The translations under genes and the position numbers were made by a program. This document shows positions 53,801 through 62,664 of a stretch of 64,000 bases of DNA, piece by piece; position 1 is the first letter of the stretch, and the number at the start of each line of letters is the position of its first letter. Below the pieces are notes generated by a model. That model was not told where the DNA came from, ran no database searches, and was given only the letters and a program-made list of their open reading frames with translations. Location of the stretch: contig JAUCBJ010009048.1 of NCBI GenBank assembly GCA_032718475.1, positions 1-64,000 on the forward strand, read 5' to 3'. Source of the DNA: Nemertoderma westbladi (taxonomy: Eukaryota; Xenacoelomorpha; Nemertodermatida; Nemertodermatidae).

Positions 53801-56138
53801 ACTTATCACGTGGCTGCGCAGCGCAAGCTAACCTTACCATACAGCAAATCTATTGTGCTTATGGTGTATATTATTTGCTCAGTGTACGTAGCTACTACAG
53901 GGACGCCCTATACATCGATATTGCATTGCTTCAGTGTATGTAGAATGTGTGGGGTGAAGCAATATGCCAAACCCCAATTATTGTTTATTACCAGCAGGAA
54001 GGAGAGAAATATCCAATTAGCTATAACTAACCAATCTGCTGCCTTTAGTGATATTACATAAGGGCCTGAAGAACCAATCACAGGTCCCTTGGCCAAACCA
54101 GCTGTACCATCTCTCCTTTGATATGTAATATCTGTGTGCATCGTAATTACAGTTCAATGTCTCCATTAAGACATTGAGCTCATAGTTATTACGATGCAGG
54201 ATTAGGTCTTATGAAGTACCGATATCTGACTACGGTTCAACATGCCTCAATTTGAGCATGGACTTGGGCTATTAACTGATTTACCTGTCTATATGTATTA
54301 ATATGTATCAAAATTTTTGGAAGTAAAGACAAAACCGTTAATGATTTGGCCTGAAGATCCCAGTTAGGAACTTCCACGGCCCTGCAGCAGATATATCAGA
54401 AACTTTGTATTACCACCCCCGCTCTATATCCAGCTTGGACAACACTCAACTCCCTAGCGGCTGGATACCATGTGACAACTCTGTCAAACTTTTAAGCCTT
54501 TTAGCACTAAAAACACCTTAAAAACAACACACTAAAAATAATGATGTATTTGATGCTCAGTTTAATGCTATCAAAATACAAAACCAACAAATGACACTTG
54601 GATAATGGGCTTTCATTACAGTTCCAGTATATTATTAGTATATTATATATATATATTAGTACCCAGTAATATTTATTAGTAGTAGGAATAACTGATTTTA
54701 TTAAAAATGCTGAATTCGCTAATAGTAATTTAAATGTATTTTACTGAATTATTAGGAACGCTCCATAGTGATTTCAACATATGCATTGTGTGGCTTTGCT
54801 AACTTTGGTTCCATTGGTATTTCTATTGCCGCAATTGGAGGTCTCGCTCCATCTAGGAGGGGAGATCTGGCACGACTGGCATTGAGATCACTTTTGGCAG
54901 GATCCATTGCTTGTTTTATGACGGCATGCATAGCAGGTATGAAACATAAGTATTTTTTATAATTATTTACATTTAATATCTAAAGATTTTTTTTAAAGAA
55001 AGTAAGTAATATATAATATTTTATTCACCACATGTACCATAAAGGATAAACTTTTAAGTAGATTGTTTTTAGCAGAGCTATGAATTATAAAATAAAAAAC
55101 TAAAGAGTATATCAATACCTGATGGGCATGGTGTACCTTGAAGCCCCGCCCCATATCCAAACCAAAGAGCCCCTCAAGGACGCCTAACACTGGATATGCA
55201 GTGTTACTGAGGGAGATAATAAGCGGGAGAGGAGCCTCTGTGTGTCCGCGCCAAGGATACTGTTGAGTCCCCGCATCACCATTATATTATTATTTATTTA
55301 GTCATTATTTTATTTATATTCCATCATGCCAAGAATCCAAAGTCTGGTAGATAAAGAAGCTCATAATTTCGAATGTAATCTGGTACATGTGTGGTGTGTG
55401 TTACTATTCTACTATGCAGCTGCACATTGAGATGCTTTACAAAATTTTCTTTGCCACCAAAATGCAATCCAAAATTGGCATGCTCAAATGCAGGGTGCTT
55501 TAAGAATGCTATGCCGTCTTATTGATAAATTTGCACCACCACAACCCCCTCATGACTTTCGCGAGACTATCCGTATCTTCTAGGCTAGTGTCCTCTAAGA
55601 GGTGTCTCAAAAAAAGTCATGGGCTTTCCACTATGCTTATTTTCTCCATGAGGTTGTGAAAGCCCAAGATTGAGCACAGGCAGGTTCTCACGGAGAAAGC
55701 AATGTCCTACGAAGCCGAGGCGGGTATCTCTCATAATTCAACTGGTCCCTCATTTTAACGATCACACTTGGGATAAAAGGCTAAGTGGACCCTGGTGTGG
55801 TGGCTCGTACCAATAGATAGCAGGCAACTACTATATTCCGTATTACTATATTCTACTCTCAGTTCATTGTGAGATTTCCAACCAATATCGTCTTTAAGTA
55901 CCAGAATATTGGGGTGCAAGTGATCAAGTAAAGTGTATTTATCACGGGGCTCTTTTGTTTATAGGTTATATACTATTGTGTATAGGTGATACTCCTAATT
56001 CCAGTCATTTTCTTTGTTACAGGACTGTTGTTTCAGGAGCATCAAATTACCACCCCCGCTACCACTTTACCTTCCTTAAACACAACGACAATACCATCAG
56101 CAAATGCCCGTTCAATTTTACATAATTTATTCCGCTAA
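41705..56138 (+). CDS. SLC28A: SLC28 concentrative nucleoside transporter, six 3' exons (spans introns)
   Basis: Six exons joined by GT-AG introns (phases 0, 1, 2, 0, 1) give about 345 residues that follow the C-terminal two-thirds of vertebrate CNT1-3 in order. The gene drives Na+-coupled uptake of nucleosides across the plasma membrane. Landmarks are MGTSAAETLATAGNIF, SESPFLIRPYI, MSELHAVMTGGFATIAGGVLA, ASVMSAPAALAVSKL, the family signature GIKTFANEFVAY (G/A-x-K-x3-N-E-F-V-A-Y), STYALCGFANFGSIGI and TACIAG. The exon for the N-terminal membrane segments is not visible between the DLEC1 gene and 41705, so either the gene is 5'-incomplete or those exons are short or lie elsewhere. A small exon between 53137 and 54756 cannot be excluded, although the direct junction keeps frame. 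The introns carry a TTAA element, a MITE, LINE relics and tRNA-like pieces. No frameshift or stop is present in the exons, so coding selection seems to act. Confidence 0.88.
41867..43543 (+). other. SLC28 intron, nothing recognised
   Basis: It is AT-rich, with CAGTAGA-type short repeats at about 43130-43270. No coding exon is evident. Confidence 0.5.
43544..43661 (+). CDS. SLC28A: SLC28 exon b
   Basis: The acceptor is CAATTACAG and the donor GTAAGT. It encodes SESPFLIRPYISKLTMSELH to LAVYI, ending in phase 1. It corresponds to the conserved loop and helix of the CNT core. Confidence 0.9.
44021..45489 (+). mobile_element. TTAA-flanked non-autonomous element, copy B, in an SLC28 intron
   Basis: This is the cleanest copy, 1,469 bp from TTAACCCTATTAGTACCGGG to GGGTTTGATAGGGTTAA, with TTAA duplicated on both sides. 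About five diverged sub-repeats with GGTGCTAGCACC-type palindromes fill the centre. GGGTCATATTGACCC lies near the right end. No ORF of note. Confidence 0.88.
45490..46247 (+). other. SLC28 intron remainder
   Basis: AT-rich; nothing recognised. Confidence 0.45.
46248..46386 (+). CDS. SLC28A: SLC28 exon c
   Basis: The acceptor is GATCTAG and the donor GTAAGT. The split Gly codon with exon b restores YIGFGISSAHLLGASVMSAP. It ends after NMDRG in phase 2 and covers the SSHLL/ASVMSAPA helix of CNTs. Confidence 0.9.
46537..47226. mobile_element. MITE with ~160-bp inverted arms and poly-C/G
   Basis: The terminal 12 bp TACACCATGTCC and GGACATGGTGTA are exact inverses. The arms (46537-46705 and 47055-47226) share the AGGTACCTG box, a long C or G run, the CTACAAATCTTAATGAGA segment and the GGGTGAGCCAGAATT segment. 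The 350-bp centre has no gene. I see no target duplication. The family also left relics at 6050 and 52505. Confidence 0.8.
47500..47760 (+). pseudogene. LINE RT C-terminal relic
   Basis: Translation gives IQNVDDLQYLGSVMDRGQQK followed by a basic region. This is the segment after the RT palm in RTE/jockey-type LINEs (compare HVDDFCYLGSWI in the intact LINE). It has stops. Confidence 0.6.
47761..48339 (+). other. SLC28 intron, nothing recognised
   Basis: No gene or clear repeat seen. Confidence 0.4.
48340..48905. mobile_element. Old RTE-like LINE relics in both orientations
   Basis: On the plus strand, 48390-48475 reads HNLEQPAGENNKRSGHPMTF, matching HNLVLWQPHGVNKHGGQPMTF of the intact LINE. 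On the minus strand, 48905-48835 matches the LINE segment TLEQNRLRFAGHCFRRE at DNA level (CACTGCTTTCGCTGTGAGAA). Both are strongly diverged. Confidence 0.6.
49197..49268 (+). ncRNA. tRNA-like sequence (SINE head or tRNA pseudogene)
   Basis: Three arms fold well: a D stem GTGT/ATAC, an anticodon stem CCTGA/TCGGG with loop ACGTTTA (anticodon GTT if read so, but with C rather than T at position 33), and a T arm GTGGG-TTCGATC-CCCGC. The acceptor arms do not pair, so a working tRNA is unlikely. Confidence 0.5.
49269..50147 (+). other. SLC28 intron, nothing recognised
   Basis: AT-rich sequence without visible genes. Confidence 0.4.
50148..50666 (+). pseudogene. 519-nt open frame with one TGA inside a hairpin
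   Basis: The frame is closed by TAG just before 50148 and stays open to 50666 except for a TGA at 50418-50420. That TGA lies in a 10-bp hairpin (CCAGGAAGTG, 6-nt loop, CACTTCCTGG; 50410-50435). The C-terminal part is Cys-rich (LCLDCICRYCGYSCSERYKC). I do not recognise it. It may be a relic of a mobile-element gene or chance. Confidence 0.25.
50870..51900 (-). pseudogene. Non-LTR RT relic with YVDD box
   Basis: On the minus strand LDIKSTFDNVNY (motif A, about 51740-51700) is followed by GEEQCSLLSPMLFLLYTTG (about 51140-51085). In another frame RRYHYVDDILVVGKSIAELEYLV follows (about 51025-50955). The order is right for an RT but stops, frameshifts and a ~400-bp unrelated insert separate the blocks. 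Confidence 0.65.
51901..52504 (+). other. SLC28 intron with a (CA)n tract
   Basis: A CA-rich run lies at 52435-52472. No gene is visible. Confidence 0.45.
52505..52760. mobile_element. Relic of the poly-C MITE family
   Basis: It has a C15 run, then AATCTTAATGAGATTACAGG and TAGTTTCACCT as in the arms at 46537-47226, and GACTCACCCATG at its far side. It ends about 50 bp before the next transporter exon. Confidence 0.5.
52810..53137 (+). CDS. SLC28A: SLC28 exon d
   Basis: The acceptor is TAATTTCAG and the donor GTAAGT. It encodes EETNVIEAAASGAAQA through the helices LVLNITANLVAFLAILAFLD and MICSYILMPISLVMG to the CNT signature GIKTFANEFVAY. It ends after EDGDLD in phase 0. The signature motif makes the family call secure. 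Confidence 0.95.
53138..54755 (+). other. SLC28 intron with a repeated 19-mer and a hairpin
   Basis: AGAAGACCGTTAGGGCTTA occurs at about 53450 and 53579. A near-perfect ~30-bp hairpin with a 6-nt loop lies at 54137-54197 (TGCATCGTAAT...ATTACGATGCA enclosing TCAATGTCT/AGACATTGA). No gene is visible. Confidence 0.5.
54756..54936 (+). CDS. SLC28A: SLC28 exon e
   Basis: The acceptor is GAATTATTAG and the donor GTATGA. It encodes ERSIVISTYALCGFANFGSI through GGLAPSRRGDLARLALRSLL to MTACIAG, the conserved last core helices of CNTs. It ends in phase 1. Confidence 0.93.
54937..55489 (+). other. SLC28 intron, nothing recognised
   Basis: No gene or clear repeat. Confidence 0.4.
55490..55740 (-). mobile_element. 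RTE-like LINE 3'-end relic in the last SLC28 intron
   Basis: TTTAAGAATGCTATGCCGTC through AGTCATGGGCTTTCCACTAT to GGAGAAAGCAATGTCCTACG matches the 3' part of the intact LINE (11455-11675) at roughly 75-80 per cent by eye, with small indels. Confidence 0.8.
56023..56138 (+). CDS. SLC28A: SLC28 last exon
   Basis: The acceptor is TTTGTTACAG. The split Gly completes ACIAGLLFQEHQI; a short Thr/Ser-rich tail ends ILHNLFR and TAA at 56136-56138. It is shorter than the extracellular C-terminal tails of mammalian CNTs. I see no exact AATAAA in the next 200 bp. Confidence 0.8.
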
Positions 56139-56465
56139 TTTGTTTGTATGTAACTCTTATTCTACCTTTTGGACTGCTCTGAATTGTATTGGTGCTAACT
56201 TACTATTATTTACTTTTCCTTCAGACATACAAATATGCAATTATTGTTTGTAGTCCAACTAAATGTGGAGAGAATCAATCCATAATAGGTTTGCATTTGA
56301 TTCATAAATATCTTTATTTCCAATTATTTTCATCTCAAAGTTAAATGTATTTTCAACGTTTGGGATGGCTGATAAGGTTCTATGTCTACAGTCTTTATAT
56401 TCCCCACAGCATCACAATTATCTCCCCCTACAGAAAAACGTGGAAAGTCGGCTTGGGCTTACCCC
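56139..56465. other. 3' UTR and spacer downstream of SLC28
   Basis: AT-rich, nothing further recognised. Confidence 0.5.
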
Positions 56466-57877
56466 TTAACCCTATTAGTACCGGGCAATAAAATGTTGTA
56501 CAAATACCGGGGGGGGGGGTCATATTGACCCTTCCCTCTAAAATCTACAAATATTAACGAAAACGTCTGATTTTTTGTTTGTACATAGATCTCACTAGTC
56601 CGAATCCGACTGAAAAAAAAATTCGAAAAAAAGTACTGGGGTGGTTATTTTTCTGCACCAAAATTACAAGTAGTGAACAATTTTCATAAAATTTGAAAGT
56701 TTTAATTTTCGGCTAATTGTTTTTCAATACATATTTTTTGGGGCGCAAATTCCATTGGAAAGTGTTTAAAAATGATCTGATTACTATATATTCACATTAT
56801 TAGGTTTTCTGGGGCGCTGATTCTAACGGAATACATTTTTAATTTGCCAGATCATTGCTAATTGTATTATTTGGCGAAATATTGTAAATTTTGGTGCTAG
56901 CACTAAATTTCGTACCCATCTCTAAAAAGTACAAGTTTGAGATGTCCAGTGCGGTTTTTATTGAATCCATCGGATTCAGGACCCCTATAAACCCGTATAA
57001 CGCAAGAAACAAGATGATACTATCTATATTGATCGATTTGCTTATTTTCAAAATTTTGGTGCTGGCACAAGAATTGCTGCACAACTCTTATGGAATTTTT
57101 ACATATTCCATTGAATTCAGAACCCTTACAAACCCGTATAACGCAAGAAACAAGGTGATACATTCAATTGATATATTTGGTAGTTTTCAAAATTTGGTGC
57201 TAGCACCAAATTTTGCACCCACTACCGAAAAATACAGGTTTGAGATGTCTAGTTAGATAATTATTCATTTCATTGAATTCAAAACCGTCATAAACCTCTA
57301 AAACGCGAGAAATAAGTTGTAACAATCAATTTAACTATTGAATGGATTTTCAAAATTTCGTGCTGGCACCAAATTTTGCACACCGCGCCGAAACATACAA
57401 GTTTGATACTCTTGGTGCAACTCGTATATATTCCATCGAAATCAGAACCCTAAAAAAATCCCTATTGCGAAAAAACAGGTTCAAACAATCAATTTACAAA
57501 TTTGACATATTTCAAAATTTGGTGCCGTCGAAAAAAACAAGTTTGAAATTTCTAAATTTATTTAGATGAATTCCATCCAATTGCAAACAACAAAAAACCG
57601 GTGTTAATCAAAAATAGGGATGTTACAAATCATATTTAAATGAAATGTAATTTTCAAAAAACGCCCCAAAAAAGTGCCAAAAGTAGGGTTAAAAAATGGT
57701 GCTATAACTCGAAAACTACCAAATATTTTTGAAAACCGTTTTCACTATTAGGAAGACATTTTTAGGAAAAGTCACAAAAAAAAGTCCCCTTGCGTTTGCT
57801 TCAGAGTTATAACAAAAAAACCACGGGAAGGGTAATATTGATCCACAACCCCCCCCCCCCGGGTTTAATAGGGTTAA
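56466..57877 (+). mobile_element. TTAA element, copy C
   Basis: 1,412 bp from TTAACCCTATTAGTACCGGG to GGGTTTAATAGGGTTAA. The internal layout is the same as copy B, with sub-repeats carrying GGTGCTAGCACC and ACCCGTATAACGCAAGAAAC. It shares its right TTAA with copy D. Confidence 0.87.
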
Positions 57878-58758
57878 CCCTATTAAACCCGTTGGTATGT
57901 TTGTTATAACTCTGAAACAAACGGAAATCTGAACTTTTAAGACTTTTCCTAAATATCTATTGCCTTCCTAAGAGTGATAACGGTTATTAAAAATATTAGG
58001 AACTTTTCGAGTTATAGTGCCAGTTTTAAACATCACTTTTTTGTACTTTTTTTTAGGCGTATTTGAAAATTACATTTCGTGAAATATGATTTGTAACATC
58101 TCTATTTCTTAGATACCTCCCGGTTTTTTGGAGTTCGCAATTATATGGAATTCAAATAAAATATGCTAAAAATTTCAAACTTTTTTTTTTCGGCAGATGT
58201 CAAATTTTTGTTGCCAGCATCCAATATTTTGAAATATGTCAATTTTGTAAATTGTTTGTTGGAACCTGTTTTTTGCACAATAGGGTTCCTTGGGGTTCTG
58301 GTTTTGATGGAATATATATGAGATGCACCAGGCAAATCAACTTTTATTTTTCTTAGCTGTGTGCAAAATTTGGTACAAGCAGAAAATTTTAAAAATCCAT
58401 TCAATAGTTAAATTGATTGTGAAAACTTGTTTCTGGCATTTTAGAGGTTTATGGGGGTTCTGAATTTAATGCAATAAATAATTTTCTGAATAGAGATCTC
58501 AAACTTATATTTTTCGAAAATGGGTGCAAACTTTGGTGCTAACACTAAAATTCAATAAGAATAAGCAAGTATAAAAATAATTAAATTGATCAATAGATAG
58601 TTTCATCTTGTTTCTTGGCGGGCGTTATACGGATTTATGTGGGTCCTGAATCCGATGGCATCAATAAAAACAGCAATTGACATCTCAAACTTGTTTTTGT
58701 GGTGATGGGTACGAAATTTGGTGCTAGCACCAAAATATGCAATAATTCAACAAAAAAT
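57874..58758 (-). mobile_element. TTAA element, copy D, inverted and truncated
   Basis: It begins at the TTAA shared with copy C and runs in the opposite orientation through the same sub-repeats. It stops after GGTGCTAGCACCAAAATATG and ATACGAGACTAATCGG, where the GC-rich RT-associated relic takes over. The left ~500 bp of the element are missing. Confidence 0.82.
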
Positions 58759-58769
58759 ACGAGACTAAT

Positions 58770-59530
58770 CGGACCTCAGATCCCAGGCCCTTCCCAATTC
58801 CATGGCATTGCACCATGCTGGGGACTGGCTTAAAGCCATACCCTCTGAGAGTCTGGGCCTACACTTCCTGGACTTGGAATTCAGGCTCTCCCTAGACTAC
58901 TGGCTAGGTGACAGCATGGTCTCGGAACCAACCCCCTCTCCCAGCTGACACAGCCTCTGCCACTGACCCCTTTGGAGACCATGTTGGCTGTGGCGGTGAA
59001 GGTGACAGGATATCACGCCATGACTCATTCCAGAATGCTAGAATTCCAAGCAGCTCAATCAGCAGCTCTAGCGCCCAGGAGTGAAGTCCCCAGCCTGATC
59101 CCTGGCTCTCGCAGTCGCCCTGCCGATGTGTACCTCCCAAACTAGAAAAAGGGGTCAGCCCATGCTACTAGATGTCACAGTTATCTCCCCCCTCCAGTGA
59201 CGAACCTTCTCCCAAGCCGCCAGTACCCCTGGACATACCCTCTCCTTCGCCCGAAAACGCAAACTCACCACCCACGTCGATGAGTGCCGCAATTCAGGTG
59301 TGGGATTCACCACTCCCATGATGGAAGGCCTGGGTGGATGTGACTCGGACGCCAGTGCAGTCCTCTGGGAAAATCACGCATCTCCAGAGCCTCCATCGAG
59401 GCATCCCCGCTCCCGATGCAGCCAGACAACTATTCCAACGCCTGTCCGTTTCATTATGGCTTTGGAATGCTGCTTAGGTGGCTCCGTAGAGGCCCTGCCC
59501 CCCCCCCCCCCCCCCCACCCCCCACCTCCC
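58770..59530 (+). pseudogene. GC-rich relic of an RT-associated retroelement protein
   Basis: Frame-shifted pieces read DWLKAIPSESLGLHFLDLEF, AALAPRSEVPSLIPGSRSRP followed by ADVYLPN, RKRKLTTHVDECRNSGVGF and RQLFQRLSVSLWLWNAA. From memory this set matches the C-terminal region of a widespread animal RT-containing ORF (RHD, RPADV and FQRLS-LWRGNA blocks). Stops and frameshifts show it is dead. It is much richer in GC than its neighbours, and a C run at 59499-59516 ends it. Confidence 0.6.
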
Positions 59531-59559
59531 TCAAGTGGACTCCAATGAAAAACTCCAGA

Positions 59560-61216
59560 CGATGATGGACAGATAATTTTGCACTTTCCCAGATTATGGA
59601 CGTGGTAATTTCTATGGAGATTATATATTTTCTTTTACTTCCAAACTGACATAACTATATATGTTGTATATATACATATGTATAACTTATTTACCGATTT
59701 TTTATTTATGTTTACTAAACAATTTAATTTAATTTGACTGATAATATCAATAAAATTTTTTTACTTCTCCATCGAACTCGAATTTTCATTGTTTCTCACC
59801 GCTGTATAACTATATATGTTGTATATATATATGTATAACTATATATGTTGTATATATATATGTATAACTATATATGTTTTGGTTGTTTTCAAGTTTTATC
59901 TAATTGGAAAATGGTAAATAATAAATTCCTTTCGTAGAGGGCAGATAATTGTGCTCCAAAACGCAACCATATTTATTAGCTCACAATTGCGTAATTCATA
60001 GATAATTAAGAAGGTCCCCATGATTTATAAAATATACGATTTTGTGAGTACGTCTGTATCAAGTATATTATTCTTAACTTTCACATTTATTCCAAACAAA
60101 ATGTGACGTCCAGCTTTAGTTAAGAGTTTGTGCTACCAAGAACAACGTTTTTTACAGACCAACAGAGTATGGAATGGAATGAAATGTATGGAACGTATGG
60201 AATGGATTTACTTGTGAGTCTCATCTACGTCTGTAACAATGGAATTGCCCAGTACTGCAATACAGCAATAGTTAAGTACCGGTATAAGAATTTAAACCTT
60301 ACCTAAAATATTATTGTCGTATATAATAAGCAATGTATATATATATATGTACAATCCTACTCAGATTTCTTTCTGTTGCTTTGTGATTGTATTGCTTCTA
60401 GTGAACCACTGCATAAATATTAATGAAACTGTCTTCGAATGACATTTTGGAGAATCTCAATCAATTTAGAAATTATCTGGTGTTGTACAATACTATTGTA
60501 CACCGCTAGATGTCGCTAAATATATACTCAATTATAACGGCCAAAGAGGTACTTTTTCAATTCTTAAACAAGACAGTTTCTCGCTTTGCTTGTGCAATTT
60601 CATGATCCGCTGCTCTGGTACAGTAGATGTTAAACTTATTCCCTGGAGGTGGCTTTCTATCGCTAGAGCTATAGTTTACAGTTTCATTTTACCCAGTAAT
60701 CAGATTTTATAGGTTTCGATTTCCACTGGAGAGAATTAAATGTATACACCCTAAAAAAAAGGTAACATTTCATGCCTTTATCGAAAATTATAATAAATAA
60801 TACAATGGTTCAACCAAATATGTGTAACAATATCACAAATAGTGTATCATACTGTCAAAGTCACACCTCACCAAATTAATACAATAAAATCTAACAATAA
60901 ATTATAACCAGAAAATACAAATACCAATAATATGAAACATTATTTTCACAAGCTCCAGCATATAACATTTATTACTTAAAACAATTCGGTTCTGTTTTTA
61001 ACGATAATATATATTAGACTAACTTTAGAAAATTCAATATTGAAGGATAATAGTAGTTCACTCACTGACTGTGATACAGATAGAACAATAATTGACGATA
61101 TAATTAATGTACGTAACTCCAATTGACAATAAGTAGTGAAAGTTGTTCAGCTGACAAAGTTATTTGTGGGTATTAAATTTCGCGTTCCATAATGTTTATA
61201 ATATGCTAATATTTCG
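59560..61216. other. Non-coding AT-rich region with ATATATGTTG repeats
   Basis: TATAACTATATATGTTGTAT-type units repeat at 59650-59690 and 59806-59878. I see no gene in the rest. Confidence 0.5.
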
Positions 61217-61320
61217 AATTATTATAGGAAGGGATCTAGGGGTCTTAACCTCGAATGATAAGTATATTTTACCGAAAATAACTTATCTTTTATTGGCGCA
61301 ATTGCAGGACTAATCCCATC
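61217..61320 (-). repeat. 104-bp inverted arm (left)
   Basis: It is the exact reverse complement of 61549-61652 over 104 bp, and of 61962-62065 with one mismatch. It starts AATTATTATAGGAAGGGATC and ends GGACTAATCCCATC. Confidence 0.93.
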
Positions 61321-61324
61321 TCAT

Positions 61325-61548
61325 GCAGCTGGCTTTGAAATTAATACTCCATATCTCAAGAACCTGTGGCCTAGTGGTTGTAGTCTCGGCTTCCACCTCG
61401 AAGTCCCAGGTTCGAATCCGACACCACGCTGATGAGACCCAGTAAGGTCGAAACGCGTACGTGGTTTGGAGAGATATGAGATATTAATTTCAAGAAAAAA
61501 TACGCGATTCCTAAATTTGTACACTACCCGGTTAAAAAGTACGCATGT
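61325..61548 (+). mobile_element. tRNA-derived SINE, copy 1
   Basis: Box A (TGGCCTAGTGG, 61367-61377) and box B (GGTTCGAATCC, 61409-61419) are spaced as in tRNA genes. A body follows with GATGAGACCCAGTAAGGTCG and AAACGCGTACGTGG, which looks like a conserved SINE central domain, then AATTTCAAGAAAAAATACGC. Protein frames across it are artefacts. Confidence 0.8.
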
Positions 61549-61652
61549 GATGGGATTAGTCCTGCAATTGCGCCAATAAAAGATAAGTTATTTTCGGTAA
61601 AATATACTTATCATTCGAGGTTAAGACCCCTAGATCCCTTCCTATAATAATT
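61549..61652 (+). repeat. 104-bp inverted arm (centre)
   Basis: Perfect inverse of the left arm. Together with SINE copy 1 as the loop, it can form a very long hairpin. Confidence 0.93.
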
Positions 61653-61737
61653 GTATAATAACAAACACCTCGAAAAATACAGCTTGCCAACACATTGTTA
61701 CTATCAATAATAAAAAAAATCAGGGGCTAATAAAATG

Positions 61738-61961
61738 GCAGCTGGCTTTGAAATTAATACTCCATATCTCAAGAACCTGTGGCCTAGTGGTTGTAGTCTC
61801 GGCTTCCACCTCGAAGTCCCAGGTTCGAATCCGACACCACGCTGATGAGACCCAGTAAGGTCGAAACGCGTACGTGGTTTGGAGAGATATGAGATATTAA
61901 TTTCAAGAAAAAATACGCGATTCCTAGATTTGTACACTACCCGGTTAAAAAGTACGCATGT
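61738..61961 (+). mobile_element. tRNA-derived SINE, copy 2
   Basis: It is almost identical to copy 1, 413 bp away (box B at 61822-61832). The copy and the next arm are part of a 413-bp tandem duplication that also includes the CTCGAAAAATACAGCTTGCC flank. Confidence 0.8.
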
Positions 61962-62065
61962 GATGGGATTAGTCCTACAATTGCGCCAATAAAAGATAAG
62001 TTATTTTCGGTAAAATATACTTATCATTCGAGGTTAAGACCCCTAGATCCCTTCCTATAATAATT
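61962..62065 (+). repeat. 104-bp arm, duplicated copy
   Basis: It differs from 61549-61652 at one site (CCTACAATTG against CCTGCAATTG). Confidence 0.92.
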
Positions 62066-62579
62066 GTATAATAACAAACACCTCGAAAAATACAGCTTGC
62101 CAACACATTGTTACTATCAATAATAAAAATATTTCGAATATCGCACATCGAATCTTTCCTAACATTTTTATTCAACAACTACAGTAGATACTACTGTAAT
62201 TGATAAATAGTCGCGTTTACAATTTTCCGATACACCCAAGAGGTTTGAAGCCATTTTGTGGTTATACATACATACAAACATACATATGTTGTATGTATGT
62301 ATGTATAATATTGACTATTAAGCATGAAAAACAAATGCACTACAAATTAAAAAATTTAGATAACAATTACAGTGAAACAAAGGAATAAATTGAATAAGTA
62401 CAGTAAAACAGTAGACGTGTAAGAAATAACTAATAGTCAAAGAAAATAATGTTTATATTGGGTTAAATATAATTAATAGTGAATTTAGGTATAAATAAGT
62501 TATGCATTGTGAAGAAATAACATACGTTAACATATAAATAGTATACTAAGTGATATTATTAATGAAACTTATCTTGTAT
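62066..62579. other. Non-coding with a CATA/TATG microsatellite
   Basis: A CATACATACAAACATACATA tract followed by its inverse TATGTATGTATG lies at 62266-62307. Nothing else is seen. Confidence 0.5.
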
Positions 62580-62664
62580 ATAAGGTTGGTACCTACTGAC
62601 CTACTGCTGTACCTACTGCTGTACTGCAATATCTGCTGTCAGGCTGTGGTTTTCGAGGCGTGGT

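Noticed and set aside
61321-61937. Minus-strand ORFs reading GSHQRGVGFEPGTSRWKPR
   Set aside because: This is the usual false translation of a tRNA-derived SINE (box B region) and it occurs twice because the SINE is duplicated.
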